Shown piece by piece: positions 1 to 6,331 of a stretch of DNA of 13,032 nt. The position numbers and the translations under genes were made by a program. How positions within the stretch are numbered: position 1 is the stretch's first letter; each line of letters starts with the position of its first letter. The DNA is from Clostridia bacterium. GTDB lineage: Bacteria; Bacillota; Clostridia; Christensenellales; UBA1242. Under the pieces are notes generated by a model. It was not told where the DNA came from. It did not search any database and saw only the letters and a program-made list of their open reading frames with translations. Location of the stretch: contig JAFZUF010000086.1 of assembly GCA_017618475.1 (NCBI GenBank), forward strand, positions 1-13,032, given 5' to 3'.

Positions 1-240
1 CATCCAACATTTTATCATCAATATTCCCATTTAGACAAACCAACCTTTCGATTTTTCTACATTGGTTTCTAGAATTATCTCGGGGATTTCCTCTTTCCCC
101 TTTGTTTTTTATTTTTAAATGTCTCGTTAAAAGTTTATCTAATTTTTTCACAGTTGCGATTATATCACTTGAATTTTTAATTTTCAAGCCTTAATTTTTT
201 GTGTAAGAATAATTGCTTGTTGATTATAAATGTCGGTCAT
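1..240 (-). pseudogene. Possible partial, frameshifted minus-strand ORF at left edge
   Basis: On the minus strand an ATG at 240 opens an 18-codon frame (MTDIYNQQAIILTQKIKA) that stops at TGA near 184-186. A second frame, usable from a TTG at 187, is then open to the window edge for more than 60 codons (LKIKNSSDIIATVKKLDKLL and on). One missing base near 185-188 would join the two into one Lys/Ile-rich helical protein. I recognise no family, see no clear promoter and only a weak AAGG before the ATG. The stretch is more AT-rich than the genes to its right. It could equally be non-coding AT-rich DNA; apart from this I see nothing else in 1-240. Confidence 0.25.
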
Positions 241-249
241 AGCCTTCAG

Positions 250-278
250 TTGACAGTTGATACGGATTTTTCTATAAT
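250..278 (+). promoter_or_regulatory. Consensus promoter TTGACA-N17-TATAAT
   Basis: The -35 box TTGACA is at 250-255 and the -10 box TATAAT at 273-278 with a 17-bp spacer: a perfect sigma-70/SigA match. The ATG at 285 begins six bases after the -10 box, so the expected transcription start coincides with the start codon. A small direct repeat, AGTTGA twice (248-253 and 255-260), overlaps the -35 box. Confidence 0.85.
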
Positions 279-284
279 TCCAGC

Positions 285-517
285 ATGGAACTAAAAATCA
301 AGGGAGTTTATCGTCACTTTAAGGTGATTACTATTTGGTTGAAGATATCGCCTATCATTCCGAAACTTGCGAGAAAATGGTGGTTTATCGTGCCTTGTAT
401 GGTGATAATAAATTGTGGGTGCGTCCGTATGATATGTTTGTTGAAGAAGTTGTTGGAAAATCACAACCACACCGCTTTGAATTACAAACAATCCAGAGTG
501 TAAAAGGAAAAAACTGA
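285..517 (+). pseudogene. DUF1653-family protein gene with a one-base deletion
   Basis: The ATG frame from 285 encodes MELKIKGVYRHFK and then loses similarity. The next frame continues from about 323 with GDYYLVEDIAYHSET, then VVYRALYGD and LWVRPYDMF, which is the conserved body of the DUF1653 family (YRHFKG..Y.V...A.HseT...VVYraLYg...lWvRP..MF). Adding one G to the GG at 323-324 (AAGGTG to AAGGGTG) restores a single 77-aa protein from 285 to the stop at 515-517, a normal family length. The gene starts directly behind a perfect promoter. Its function is not established. The sequence at the break is not a good -1 slippery heptamer, so I favour a real mutation or an assembly error over programmed frameshifting. 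Codon use (CGT, CGC) matches the neighbouring housekeeping genes, so the loss looks recent. Confidence 0.85.
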
Positions 518-526
518 TTTTCAAAA

Positions 527-555
527 TTTACAAATTGTGCGTGGGGATATATACT
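527..555 (+). promoter_or_regulatory. Promoter of mnmA-truA (TTTACA-N17-TATACT)
   Basis: TTTACA at 527-532 and TATACT at 550-555 are 17 bp apart, each matching consensus at five of six bases. Seven bases separate the -10 box from the mnmA ATG at 563, leaving essentially no 5' leader. There is no Shine-Dalgarno sequence before that ATG. Confidence 0.65.
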
Positions 556-562
556 GCTTTAG

Positions 563-1627
563 ATGAAAGCGTTAATCGCGATGAGTGGCGGGGTGGATTC
601 CAGTGTGTCGGCGTTGTTAATTAAGCAACGCGGTTTTGACTGTGTGGGTTGTACGATGAAGTTGTATGAAAATGAAGATGCTGCCGTGTCGCGGGAAAAA
701 ACTTGTTGCAGTTTGGACGACGTGGCCGATGCACGCAGTGTGGCGAACCGCTTAGGTATTCCTTATTATGTTTTTAATTTTACTGACGATTTTCGCGCCA
801 AAGTCATTGATAAATTTATTCATTGTTACGAATGCGGGTTAACGCCGAATCCGTGTATTGATTGTAACCGCTACATGAAGTTCGATAAACTTTACGAGCG
901 CGCCAAAGTGTTAGGTTGTGATTACATTGTGACCGGCCATTATGCGCGCATTGAAAAAATTGGGGAACAATTTTATTTGAAGAAAGCGGCAGATTTGACC
1001 AAGGACCAAAGTTATGTGTTGTACCATTTAACCGCGGAACAGTTGGCGCATACGTTGTTTCCGTTGGGCGAATTAAAGAAAACCCAAGTGCGGGAAATTG
1101 CGCGGGAACACGGTTTTGTTAATGCGGATAAGCACGAAAGCCAAGATATTTGTTTTGTGCCAAACGGGGACTATGCCCAAGTAATTGAACACCACACGGG
1201 TAAAAATTATCCCGTGGGCAATTTTGTTGATAAAGATGGTAAGGTTTTGGGACAGCACCGTGGCATTATTCACTACACGATTGGGCAACGTAAAGGGTTA
1301 GCAATTTCGGCTGATCGTCGTTTGTACGTTTGTGCAATTAACCCGACCAATAATACGGTTTGTTTGGGTGATAAAACCGATTTATTACAACCAACCTTGG
1401 AAGCCGGCGAATTTCATTGGATTAATGGTGTACCACAAAAACAAAAATTCCATTGTTGCGTCAAAGTCCGCTATAACCAAAAAGAACAACCGGCGACCGT
1501 TGAAGTATTGGCGGACGACCGCGTAAAAATTACTTTTGACCAACCCCAAGGCGCAGTCACTCCCGGACAATCCGCGGTGCTTTACGACGGCGACATTGTT
1601 TTGGGCGGGGGTGTGATATGCATTTAA
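563..1627 (+). CDS. mnmA: tRNA-specific 2-thiouridylase MnmA
   Basis: MnmA thiolates C2 of the wobble uridine (U34) of tRNA-Lys, -Glu and -Gln in the cytoplasm, using ATP to adenylate the base and a relayed persulfide as sulfur donor. The 354-aa protein is of family length. The N-terminal PP-loop SGGVDSS is at residues 8-14. The catalytic pair is seen as Cys101 in TPNPCIDCN and Cys197 in SQDICFVP. The DQSYVLYHL segment (148-156) and a C-terminal beta-barrel-like region are also present. CCS at 48-50 and the extra Cys98, giving CxxC, are the clostridial/actinobacterial variant. The ATG at 563 is fixed by the promoter seven bases upstream and by the PP-loop at the usual distance from the N-terminus. 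The gene overlaps truA by 10 bases, so both are read from one mRNA. Confidence 0.97.
   Translation: MKALIAMSGGVDSSVSALLIKQRGFDCVGCTMKLYENEDAAVSREKTCCSLDDVADARSVANRLGIPYYVFNFTDDFRAKVIDKFIHCYECGLTPNPCIDCNRYMKFDKLYERAKVLGCDYIVTGHYARIEKIGEQFYLKKAADLTKDQSYVLYHLTAEQLAHTLFPLGELKKTQVREIAREHGFVNADKHESQDICFVPNGDYAQVIEHHTGKNYPVGNFVDKDGKVLGQHRGIIHYTIGQRKGLAISADRRLYVCAINPTNNTVCLGDKTDLLQPTLEAGEFHWINGVPQKQKFHCCVKVRYNQKEQPATVEVLADDRVKITFDQPQGAVTPGQSAVLYDGDIVLGGGVICI
1607..1611 (+). promoter_or_regulatory. SD-like GGGGG for truA
   Basis: A run of five G at 1607-1611, inside the last codons of mnmA, lies six bases before the truA ATG at 1618. It is one of the few SD-like signals in this part of the window and fits an operon-internal gene. 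Confidence 0.45.
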
Positions 1628-2328
1628 AAATTACATGCGAATATAATGGCACTAAGTTTGCCGGATTTCAAAGTCAACGCGGGCAACGTACTGTGCAAGC
1701 CGAACTGGAAAAAGCCATCAGTCGTTATTTTGACGTGCCGGTAAAGGTTGTGGGTAGTGGACGTACCGATGCGGGTGTGCATGCGGTTGGTCAAGTTATC
1801 TCTTGTTTGTGTCCGCGCGCAGACGTGAAAATTTACCAATTCTTGTTGGGCGTAAACAGTTACTTGCCGGACGACGTGGCGGTAACCAATGCTGAATTAT
1901 TGCCTAAGTTTAACGCGCGCAGTGATGCCAAAGCCAAGACCTACATTTATAAGTGTTACATTTCGCCGACACGCCACCCGTTACTCGATGTCGACCATTG
2001 GCAACTTTATAAACCGGTGGACGTAGCGCGGATGCGTACGCAAGCCGCGTTGTTGGTGGGGCAACATGATTTTACTTCGTTTTGTGCCGAAGTCGGTGAT
2101 AAAAGTCCCATCCGCACGATTTACAGTTTGGACGTGCAAACACCGGCGCCAGATGAAATTTGGTTTGTCGTGCGTGGTAATGGGTTCTTGCATAACATGG
2201 TGCGTATTTTGGTGGGCACATTGCTTGATGGTCGCGATGTGGTGCCGGTGTTAAATGCGCATGACCGCCGCAAAGCCGGTAAGACCGCACCCGCCAAAGG
2301 TTTAACGTTATTTAATGTCGAATATTAA
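1618..2328 (+). CDS. truA: tRNA pseudouridine synthase A
   Basis: TruA isomerises uridines 38, 39 and 40 in the anticodon arm of many tRNAs to pseudouridine. The motif GSGRTDAGVHA at residues 46-56 contains the catalytic Asp51, and GNGFLHNMVRILVGTLL near the C-terminus is the second family signature. At 236 aa it is slightly shorter than the 245-270 aa common for the family but has both halves of the fold. It starts ten bases before the end of mnmA, behind a GGGGG ribosome-binding sequence, so translation is probably coupled. No terminator is visible after its stop; the promoter of the tRNA gene begins four bases downstream. Confidence 0.97.
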   Translation: MHLKITCEYNGTKFAGFQSQRGQRTVQAELEKAISRYFDVPVKVVGSGRTDAGVHAVGQVISCLCPRADVKIYQFLLGVNSYLPDDVAVTNAELLPKFNARSDAKAKTYIYKCYISPTRHPLLDVDHWQLYKPVDVARMRTQAALLVGQHDFTSFCAEVGDKSPIRTIYSLDVQTPAPDEIWFVVRGNGFLHNMVRILVGTLLDGRDVVPVLNAHDRRKAGKTAPAKGLTLFNVEY

Positions 2329-2331
2329 CGG

Positions 2332-2360
2332 TTGAAGTTTTCGCCGATTTATGCTATATA
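2332..2360 (+). promoter_or_regulatory. Promoter of tRNA-Pro (TTGAAG-N17-TATATA)
   Basis: TTGAAG at 2332-2337 and TATATA at 2355-2360 have a 17-bp spacer. The predicted start at about 2367 gives a precursor with a roughly 50-base 5' leader before the tRNA. That leader contains a second copy of the tRNA 5' sequence (2370-2386). Confidence 0.6.
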
Positions 2361-2369
2361 TGGGTGAAA

Positions 2370-2390
2370 CGGGGCGTAGCATAGTAGGGT
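2370..2390 (+). repeat. Partial copy of the tRNA-Pro 5' end
   Basis: Bases 2370-2390 match the first 21 bases of the tRNA gene (2416-2436) at 17 positions, with the first 11 identical (CGGGGCGTAGC). The copy stops inside the D arm and has no anticodon or T arm, so it is not a second tRNA. GGTGAAAC at 2363-2370 can pair with GTTTTACC at 2395-2402 (one G-U pair), which would put the copy in a hairpin loop, although the predicted transcription start cuts into that stem. Confidence 0.6.
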
Positions 2391-2415
2391 GAGTGTTTTA
2401 CCGTTTTCATCATAT

Positions 2416-2490
2416 CGGGGCGTAGCGTAGTGGTATCGCGCAAGTCTGGGGGGCTTGAGGTCGTGGGTTCAATTCCCGCCGCTCCGACCA
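2416..2490 (+). tRNA. tRNA-Pro (anticodon GGG), CCA encoded
   Basis: A full cloverleaf can be drawn. The acceptor CGGGGCG pairs with CGCTCCG (one G-U pair), with discriminator A and a genomic CCA. The D stem is GCG/CGC. The anticodon stem CAAGT/GCTTG holds the loop CTGGGGG with anticodon GGG. The T arm is GTGGG-TTCAATT-CCCGC. C1-G72 is the usual bacterial tRNA-Pro end. It reads CCC and CCU codons; a UGG isoacceptor should exist elsewhere. The gene has its own promoter downstream of truA. Confidence 0.95.
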
Positions 2491-2502
2491 AAAATTCATA
2501 GT

Positions 2503-2517
2503 CTTGAAATTATCAAG
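2503..2517. other. Small inverted repeat after the tRNA, over the next -35 box
   Basis: CTTGA-AATTA-TCAAG forms a 5-bp stem with a 5-base loop. It lies 13 bases after the tRNA and overlaps the -35 box of the next gene. It could weakly terminate the tRNA transcript or act as an operator. It has no proper U-tract, so either role is uncertain. Confidence 0.35.
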
Positions 2518-2532
2518 TATTTATTGTAAACT
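2504..2532 (+). promoter_or_regulatory. Promoter TTGAAA-N17-TAAACT
   Basis: TTGAAA at 2504-2509 and TAAACT at 2527-2532 are spaced by 17 bp. The ATG at 2539 follows the -10 box by six bases, so the predicted mRNA begins at the start codon. Confidence 0.55.
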
Positions 2533-2538
2533 TATTGA

Positions 2539-3159
2539 ATGGAAAATAAAATGATTGTAACCAGTCGTCAACGTGTGGAAAATTTGTTGGTGGATCTTTA
2601 TAGTTTTGCCGAAAAACCACAAAAAAATTATCAGCCGGATACCGATACCTATGTTTATGATTTTAATGGTAAATTAGGAAGTTTAGTTGATTATCAAGGT
2701 CATTTTTGGGAACAAGGCAGTTTGCAAAATTCCGGCGTTAGCATTGACATACAGTACCGTGATGAAAAGTTGGCCTGTGTTCAAACTGAACATGGCTTTA
2801 TTCAACCCGGGTCGATGCCATTTTGGACAGACACTTATGCGTTTGATTGCACACCCAGTCATTTGGTAAAACCGATTGCTGACGTTACAGAGATAAAAAT
2901 TATTTCCCCGAAATGGACGGAAAAAGACGGTGTTTGCGACTTAATTTACAGTAAGTTCGCCGTTGGTAAATTATCCGTTGCGCATGCAACCGATGAAACA
3001 GCGGGAGAAGTGATGAATCAACTATTTGATATCGTGGAACGAAGTAAAAATCATGCTGCGCTGGTCTGTAAATTGCGAAAACTTACGTTGCCACAAGGTG
3101 TGAAACTGAAAAATCTTAATGCTATCGCTAACTATATGGTAGATAATTTAGAAAAGTAA
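2539..3159 (+). CDS. Uncharacterised cytosolic protein, 206 aa
   Basis: I do not recognise a family. The protein has no signal peptide or membrane segment and a mixed alpha/beta pattern. A helical start (about residues 8-25) leads into a Tyr/Asp-rich strand-like region (30-75, with YVYDFNGKLGSLVDYQGHFW), then a segment with QPGSMPFWTDTYAFDC, and two predicted C-terminal helices (about 155-206). It is transcribed on its own: a promoter ends six bases upstream and there is no SD. A second Met at residue 5 is possible, but the promoter favours 2539. Codon use resembles the neighbours apart from some CGA. No terminator is visible after it. Confidence 0.75.
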   Translation: MENKMIVTSRQRVENLLVDLYSFAEKPQKNYQPDTDTYVYDFNGKLGSLVDYQGHFWEQGSLQNSGVSIDIQYRDEKLACVQTEHGFIQPGSMPFWTDTYAFDCTPSHLVKPIADVTEIKIISPKWTEKDGVCDLIYSKFAVGKLSVAHATDETAGEVMNQLFDIVERSKNHAALVCKLRKLTLPQGVKLKNLNAIANYMVDNLEK

Positions 3160-3193
3160 AAATTGCCGAATGTAAAAATATTGAATTTGTGGG

Positions 3194-3221
3194 TTGCGCC
3201 ACTTGCTTTTGCGCATACTAT
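3194..3221 (+). promoter_or_regulatory. Promoter TTGCGC-N16-TACTAT with internal inverted repeat
   Basis: TTGCGC at 3194-3199 and TACTAT at 3216-3221 are 16 bp apart, and the GTG start follows by five bases. TTGCGC recurs at 3209-3214, and TGCGC (3195-3199) is inverted as GCGCA (3211-3215). A palindrome filling the spacer is a plausible operator. The boxes themselves are weaker than those of the neighbouring genes. Confidence 0.45.
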
Positions 3222-3226
3222 AAATA

Positions 3227-4126
3227 GTGGTATTAAATTCAGCGCAACGACAAAACATTTGGTTGACGGTAGTTAATTTTGTGTTGGGTGCGCTGCAAGT
3301 GGCAGCGTTGCTTTGTTATTTCCAACCGTTTGAATGGTTTGTGCAGGCGGTGGGCTATGGGTGTGCGGTCGGGTTTACCGTTGGCTCCGTGCTGTCGTTA
3401 ATCTTGGGTAAACAAGCGTGGGGGCGCAGTTTATTCGTCTTAAACGTTTTGTCGTTTGTGGTGATTAGCGGCTTGACAATTTTACATTGGTGCGGTCTGT
3501 TTGATGATTTCGCCAGTTTGGAACGGCTAAGACAATTAATTCGTGACAGTGGTGGTTGGGCATATTTGGTTTACATTGTGTTGCAATTTTTGAACGTCGT
3601 GTTGTTACCGTTGCCTGGCTTTTTGTTCATGTTGGCGGCATTGTCAATTTTCGGCATATGGCCCACCTTTTGGGTCACGTTAATTGTGACCTGGGTGGGT
3701 TCAATCATTTGCTTTTGGTTCGGGCGCACGTGTGGGAGTAAGGCGGTGGCGTGGTGTGTCGGTACCGAAACCGCGGAACATTATCAAAAACTACTCGGCA
3801 CAAAGGGTAACGTGTTGTTCTTAATTATGCAGATTTTACCATTCTTTCCTGATGATATGTTGTGCATGATAGCGGGACTGACCAAAATGAAGTTCCGGTT
3901 CTTTTTGTTGGTGATGCTGATTGCAAAACCATTATATATTGCGACGGTGTGTTTCTTGGGCAGTGGTTCGTTAATTCCGTTCAGCGGTTGGGGTGTGCCA
4001 GTATGGATTGCACTGACGTTAATCTTGACGGTTGGTTTTGCGGTATTTTGTAAGTACCAAACGGCGATTGAAAATTGGTTTGCCAAAATTATCCACCGTC
4101 AATCTAGGCAAACAGATGCCAAATAA
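3227..4126 (+). CDS. TVP38/TMEM64 (VTT-domain) membrane protein
   Basis: This is a 299-aa integral membrane protein of the DedA-like/VTT superfamily; relatives act in membrane and lipid homeostasis, some as lipid scramblases or flippases, but no substrate can be assigned here. Two to three N-terminal membrane segments (about 12-30, 41-60, 68-90) precede the VTT region (about 105-225). This contains the re-entrant-loop motifs LLPLPGFLFMLAALSIFG (126-143) and ILPFFPDDMLCMIAGLTK (203-220). One or two membrane segments follow (227-245, 255-275), then a basic tail. The GTG start at 3227 lies five bases after the predicted -10 box and has no SD, so the mRNA is probably leaderless. No in-frame ATG lies near the N-terminus. 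Confidence 0.88.
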   Translation: MVLNSAQRQNIWLTVVNFVLGALQVAALLCYFQPFEWFVQAVGYGCAVGFTVGSVLSLILGKQAWGRSLFVLNVLSFVVISGLTILHWCGLFDDFASLERLRQLIRDSGGWAYLVYIVLQFLNVVLLPLPGFLFMLAALSIFGIWPTFWVTLIVTWVGSIICFWFGRTCGSKAVAWCVGTETAEHYQKLLGTKGNVLFLIMQILPFFPDDMLCMIAGLTKMKFRFFLLVMLIAKPLYIATVCFLGSGSLIPFSGWGVPVWIALTLILTVGFAVFCKYQTAIENWFAKIIHRQSRQTDAK

Positions 4127-4141
4127 AGCGCAAAATTACTC

Positions 4142-4170
4142 TTGCAGTTTTTTTTGATTAACTTTATAAT
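4142..4170 (+). promoter_or_regulatory. Promoter TTGCAG-N17-TATAAT
   Basis: TTGCAG at 4142-4147 and a perfect TATAAT at 4165-4170 are 17 bp apart, and the ATG at 4179 is eight bases past the -10 box. A run of eight T (4148-4155) in the spacer follows a weak GCAA/TTGC hairpin (4131-4145), which may also serve as a poor terminator for the upstream gene. Confidence 0.8.
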
Positions 4171-4178
4171 AAGGCACT

Positions 4179-5132
4179 ATGGCGGAATATGGTGAAGTAT
4201 TATTAGATGCATTTTTGGATAGCATCAAAGTTTTGCCAATTTTATTGGTGGTTTATTTTTTGATTGAATTTATTGAATACAAGTGGGCGGTTAAATTGCA
4301 AAATAACCGTTATTTGCGTGGTAACGCCAGCCCAGCGATTGCGGCTTTGGTTGGTTCCATTCCACAGTGTGGTTTTTCAGTGGTCGCGGCTGATTTATTT
4401 GCACAACGCATGGTTTCAATTGGTGCCGTGGTTGCGATCTTTATTTCCACCAGTGATGAAGCCTTGCCCTTATTATTGGCAAACCCGCAAAACTGGTTAT
4501 CAATTATTGTTTTAATTGTTGCAAAAATCATCATTGGTATTGCAGCAGGTTATGCAGCAAATTTATTGTATCGTTTAATTATTCGTCGTCAACCAGCAAT
4601 TAATACACCGGTGTCGGCTACTGTATCAGCCGAACATAGTCATGACGATGAAGACCATGACGAACATGACCACGACCACACAGTCCAAGCGGTTGCCGTA
4701 CACCATGATGGCTGCTGCCACCACCATCTAGATGATAAACGCTTTAATTGGGTGCACCCGTTGTTACACAGTTTGAAAATTTTTGCGTTCATTTTTGCGG
4801 TTAGTTTGTTGTTCGGAATGATTACCGATATTTGGGTCGGTGAAGATAATTTGTCCGCGTTCTTAACTAGCAGTTTTTGGTTACAACCATTGTTCGCGGT
4901 TGTGGTTGGTTTAGTGCCGAACTGTGCTGCCAGTGTAGTATTAACCGAACTTTATTTGGTGGGTGGTTTGCGTTTTGGTGCTTTGCTTGGTGGCTTGTGT
5001 GTAAATGCCGGTTTAGGTTTGATTTTCTTATTACGTCAAAAACACATTTGGCGCGAAAAGATTTTCATTTTTGCGTGGTTAATTGTTGTTAGTTTGTTGG
5101 TTGGCTACTGCTTTTTATGGTTAACAATTTAA
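4179..5132 (+). CDS. ArsP_2-type 10-TM permease (putative metal exporter)
   Basis: This 317-aa polytopic protein resembles the ArsP_2 family (putative 10-TM heavy-metal exporters, often annotated as putative manganese transporter or arsenic efflux protein). Two half-repeats are visible: GSIPQCG (59-65) in the first and GLVPNCA (244-250) in the second, each in a Gly-rich membrane segment. STSDEALPLLL (90-100) is a second conserved spot. The cytoplasmic or periplasmic loop at 152-186 is very rich in His and Asp/Glu, with CC at 179-180, and is a likely divalent-metal binding loop. This favours a transition metal over an oxyanion as substrate, but that is inference. A leaderless mRNA is predicted from TATAAT eight bases before the ATG, so no 5'-UTR riboswitch can sit here. 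The gene runs into the convergent gene with one base between stops. Confidence 0.85.
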   Translation: MAEYGEVLLDAFLDSIKVLPILLVVYFLIEFIEYKWAVKLQNNRYLRGNASPAIAALVGSIPQCGFSVVAADLFAQRMVSIGAVVAIFISTSDEALPLLLANPQNWLSIIVLIVAKIIIGIAAGYAANLLYRLIIRRQPAINTPVSATVSAEHSHDDEDHDEHDHDHTVQAVAVHHDGCCHHHLDDKRFNWVHPLLHSLKIFAFIFAVSLLFGMITDIWVGEDNLSAFLTSSFWLQPLFAVVVGLVPNCAASVVLTELYLVGGLRFGALLGGLCVNAGLGLIFLLRQKHIWREKIFIFAWLIVVSLLVGYCFLWLTI

Positions 5133-5133
5133 T

Positions 5134-5904
5134 TTAACTGTTTTGTTCGATTTGATTTTCTTCCAATTGTAATGCATTTTTCTGGCGGTAATTTTGCCAT
5201 TTACTCATGACAAAATAGGTAGTTGTTGAAATTATCGCAATGGCGGCAACACCAATTGCCAACAATAAAATATCGTAGGTAAATTGACCGGCAGACATAC
5301 GTAAGCTTTCCAATAGACCGATATCTGACCTTAATACATTGGTATAGTTTTCTTGGAAAATAAAAGCCCCAGTAATTACAACGAAATAAAAACCTGTATA
5401 AATCATTACGGCGGAACGGATTTGGCTGCGTTCCGGTTTGAAGACGTCCAACATTAACAACCAAACCCAATAGGCAATTACACCCATATGATAAAAGAAA
5501 GTATGGAAGTGGTTAAAGGAACCCCACACATCATGGGCTGCATCATGTAAAATCATGCGTGGTGCAATGAACATTAAGACACTGACCAAAAAACCGCCAA
5601 CGATACTGCAAAAATACATTAATTGACGAATTTTACCATGGGTAAATAAAGCGACCGCATACCAGACCAAAAAGAAACTGCAAAAATGTAACGGAATATA
5701 CCAAGTACCCCAATCACCAGCAATTAAATGATATCCTTGTTTGACGAGTTCTAATATTAATATAATTGCACCTAAAACATTGATGGGCATTTGACGTACG
5801 CTCAAGGGAGCTTTACGCAAGGTAAATTTAAAAATTACGCCCAGAATTAAAATCACAAAGAGCGCAAAGAACATGGTAAAAAATTCAGCTTGTGTATATC
5901 CCAT
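5134..5904 (-). CDS. YwaF/TMEM164-type integral membrane protein
   Basis: The 256-aa protein has about seven membrane segments and resembles the TIGR02206/YwaF (TMEM164-like) family. Recognisable spots, numbered from the ATG at 5904, are YIPLHFCSFFLVWYAVALF (about 70-88), the His-rich segment FNHFHTFFYHMGVIAYWVW (about 132-150) and SAGQFTYDILLLAIG near the C-terminus. The biochemical role of the family in bacteria is not settled. An upstream TTG at 5928 would add eight residues, but it overlaps the -10 box TATACT, so it cannot be on the mRNA. The ATG at 5904, with a leader of about eight bases and no SD, is the better start. The C-terminus is polar and Gln/Asn-rich. No terminator separates it from the convergent permease. 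Confidence 0.82.
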   Translation of the reverse strand: MGYTQAEFFTMFFALFVILILGVIFKFTLRKAPLSVRQMPINVLGAIILILELVKQGYHLIAGDWGTWYIPLHFCSFFLVWYAVALFTHGKIRQLMYFCSIVGGFLVSVLMFIAPRMILHDAAHDVWGSFNHFHTFFYHMGVIAYWVWLLMLDVFKPERSQIRSAVMIYTGFYFVVITGAFIFQENYTNVLRSDIGLLESLRMSAGQFTYDILLLAIGVAAIAIISTTTYFVMSKWQNYRQKNALQLEENQIEQNS

Positions 5905-5918
5905 AAATCTACTTATGT

Positions 5919-5947
5919 AGTATAGCAAATTTGCGTGTTTTTAGCAA
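5919..5947 (-). promoter_or_regulatory. Promoter TTGCTA-N17-TATACT (minus strand)
   Basis: Read on the minus strand, TTGCTA (5947-5942) and TATACT (5924-5919) are 17 bp apart. Transcription should begin near 5912, eight bases before the ATG at 5904. The same TTGCTA-N17-xATACT arrangement recurs in front of the gene starting at 7713. Confidence 0.65.
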
Positions 5948-6022
5948 TTATTTGCCATGTTTAATCGTAATTTTTATTTTTTAGTTTTTAGTTTAAATTA
6001 TTTTAAAAAATCGGGCGGGTTA

Positions 6023-6052
6023 TTGATTTTTGTAACATAAATGTGTTATTCT
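6023..6052 (+). promoter_or_regulatory. Promoter TTGATT-N18-TATTCT with operator-like palindrome
   Basis: TTGATT at 6023-6028 and TATTCT at 6047-6052 have an 18-bp spacer. The inverted repeat TAACA-N6-TGTTA at 6033-6048 fills the spacer and touches the -10 box, which is a typical position for a repressor site. Confidence 0.5.
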
Positions 6053-6058
6053 TTAATG

Positions 6059-6065
6059 AAAGGAG
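6059..6065 (+). promoter_or_regulatory. Strong Shine-Dalgarno AAAGGAG
   Basis: AAAGGAG lies six bases before the ATG at 6072. This canonical signal contrasts with the SD-less starts of most other first genes in the window. Confidence 0.85.
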
Positions 6066-6071
6066 AACGAT

Positions 6072-6329
6072 ATGGAGAGAAAGACACAATTAAATGATGA
6101 TATTATCATTGTGCAAATAAGACAGAAAGCTAAAGCCGTCGCCACCGGTGAAGTATCTTCTTCTGAAGAAGTAAGTAAAAAACTTACCGAAATCGGGCAA
6201 TTAATTGGTCAAATACAATCCAATGTTTTGCGAGAAATACAAGAAGCAAAATTTAAAGAGTTTAAAAACAGAATGGCAGATTCTTGTTTACCAAACCGCG
6301 GTGCTGGTTTACACGATATTGTAATGTAA
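6072..6329 (+). CDS. Small uncharacterised helical protein, 85 aa
   Basis: I recognise no family. The protein is soluble, charged and mostly helix-forming: a Lys/Ala-rich region (about 15-27), an SSSEE turn, then a long amphipathic stretch (about 33-70, with KKLTEIGQLIGQIQSNVLRE) that could form a coiled coil. It ends with a Gly/Asn-containing tail. It is a self-contained unit with promoter, operator-like palindrome, strong SD and intrinsic terminator. Three of its five Arg codons are AGA, whereas mnmA, truA and dus use only CGN, and it is more AT-rich than they are. Together these suggest a separate origin, perhaps mobile-element or phage related, but nothing identifies a function. Confidence 0.75.
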   Translation: MERKTQLNDDIIIVQIRQKAKAVATGEVSSSEEVSKKLTEIGQLIGQIQSNVLREIQEAKFKEFKNRMADSCLPNRGAGLHDIVM

Positions 6330-6331
6330 AC

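Noticed and set aside
318..326. Programmed -1 frameshift in the DUF1653 gene
   Set aside because: CAC-TTT-AAG does not give an X-XXY-YYZ heptamer in the required frame and no strong downstream hairpin is evident; a one-base deletion is simpler.
3784..4086. A 100-codon minus-strand frame opposite the TVP38-type gene
   Set aside because: It is antisense to a well-supported membrane protein gene, has no promoter or SD, and its product resembles no protein family.
4126..4178. Metal riboswitch (yybP-ykoY type) before the putative metal exporter
   Set aside because: The promoter ends eight bases before the ATG, leaving no room for a structured leader.
5905..5928. TTG start adding eight residues to the YwaF-type protein
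   Set aside because: The TTG overlaps the predicted -10 box, so it would lie upstream of the transcription start; ATG 5904 fits the promoter.
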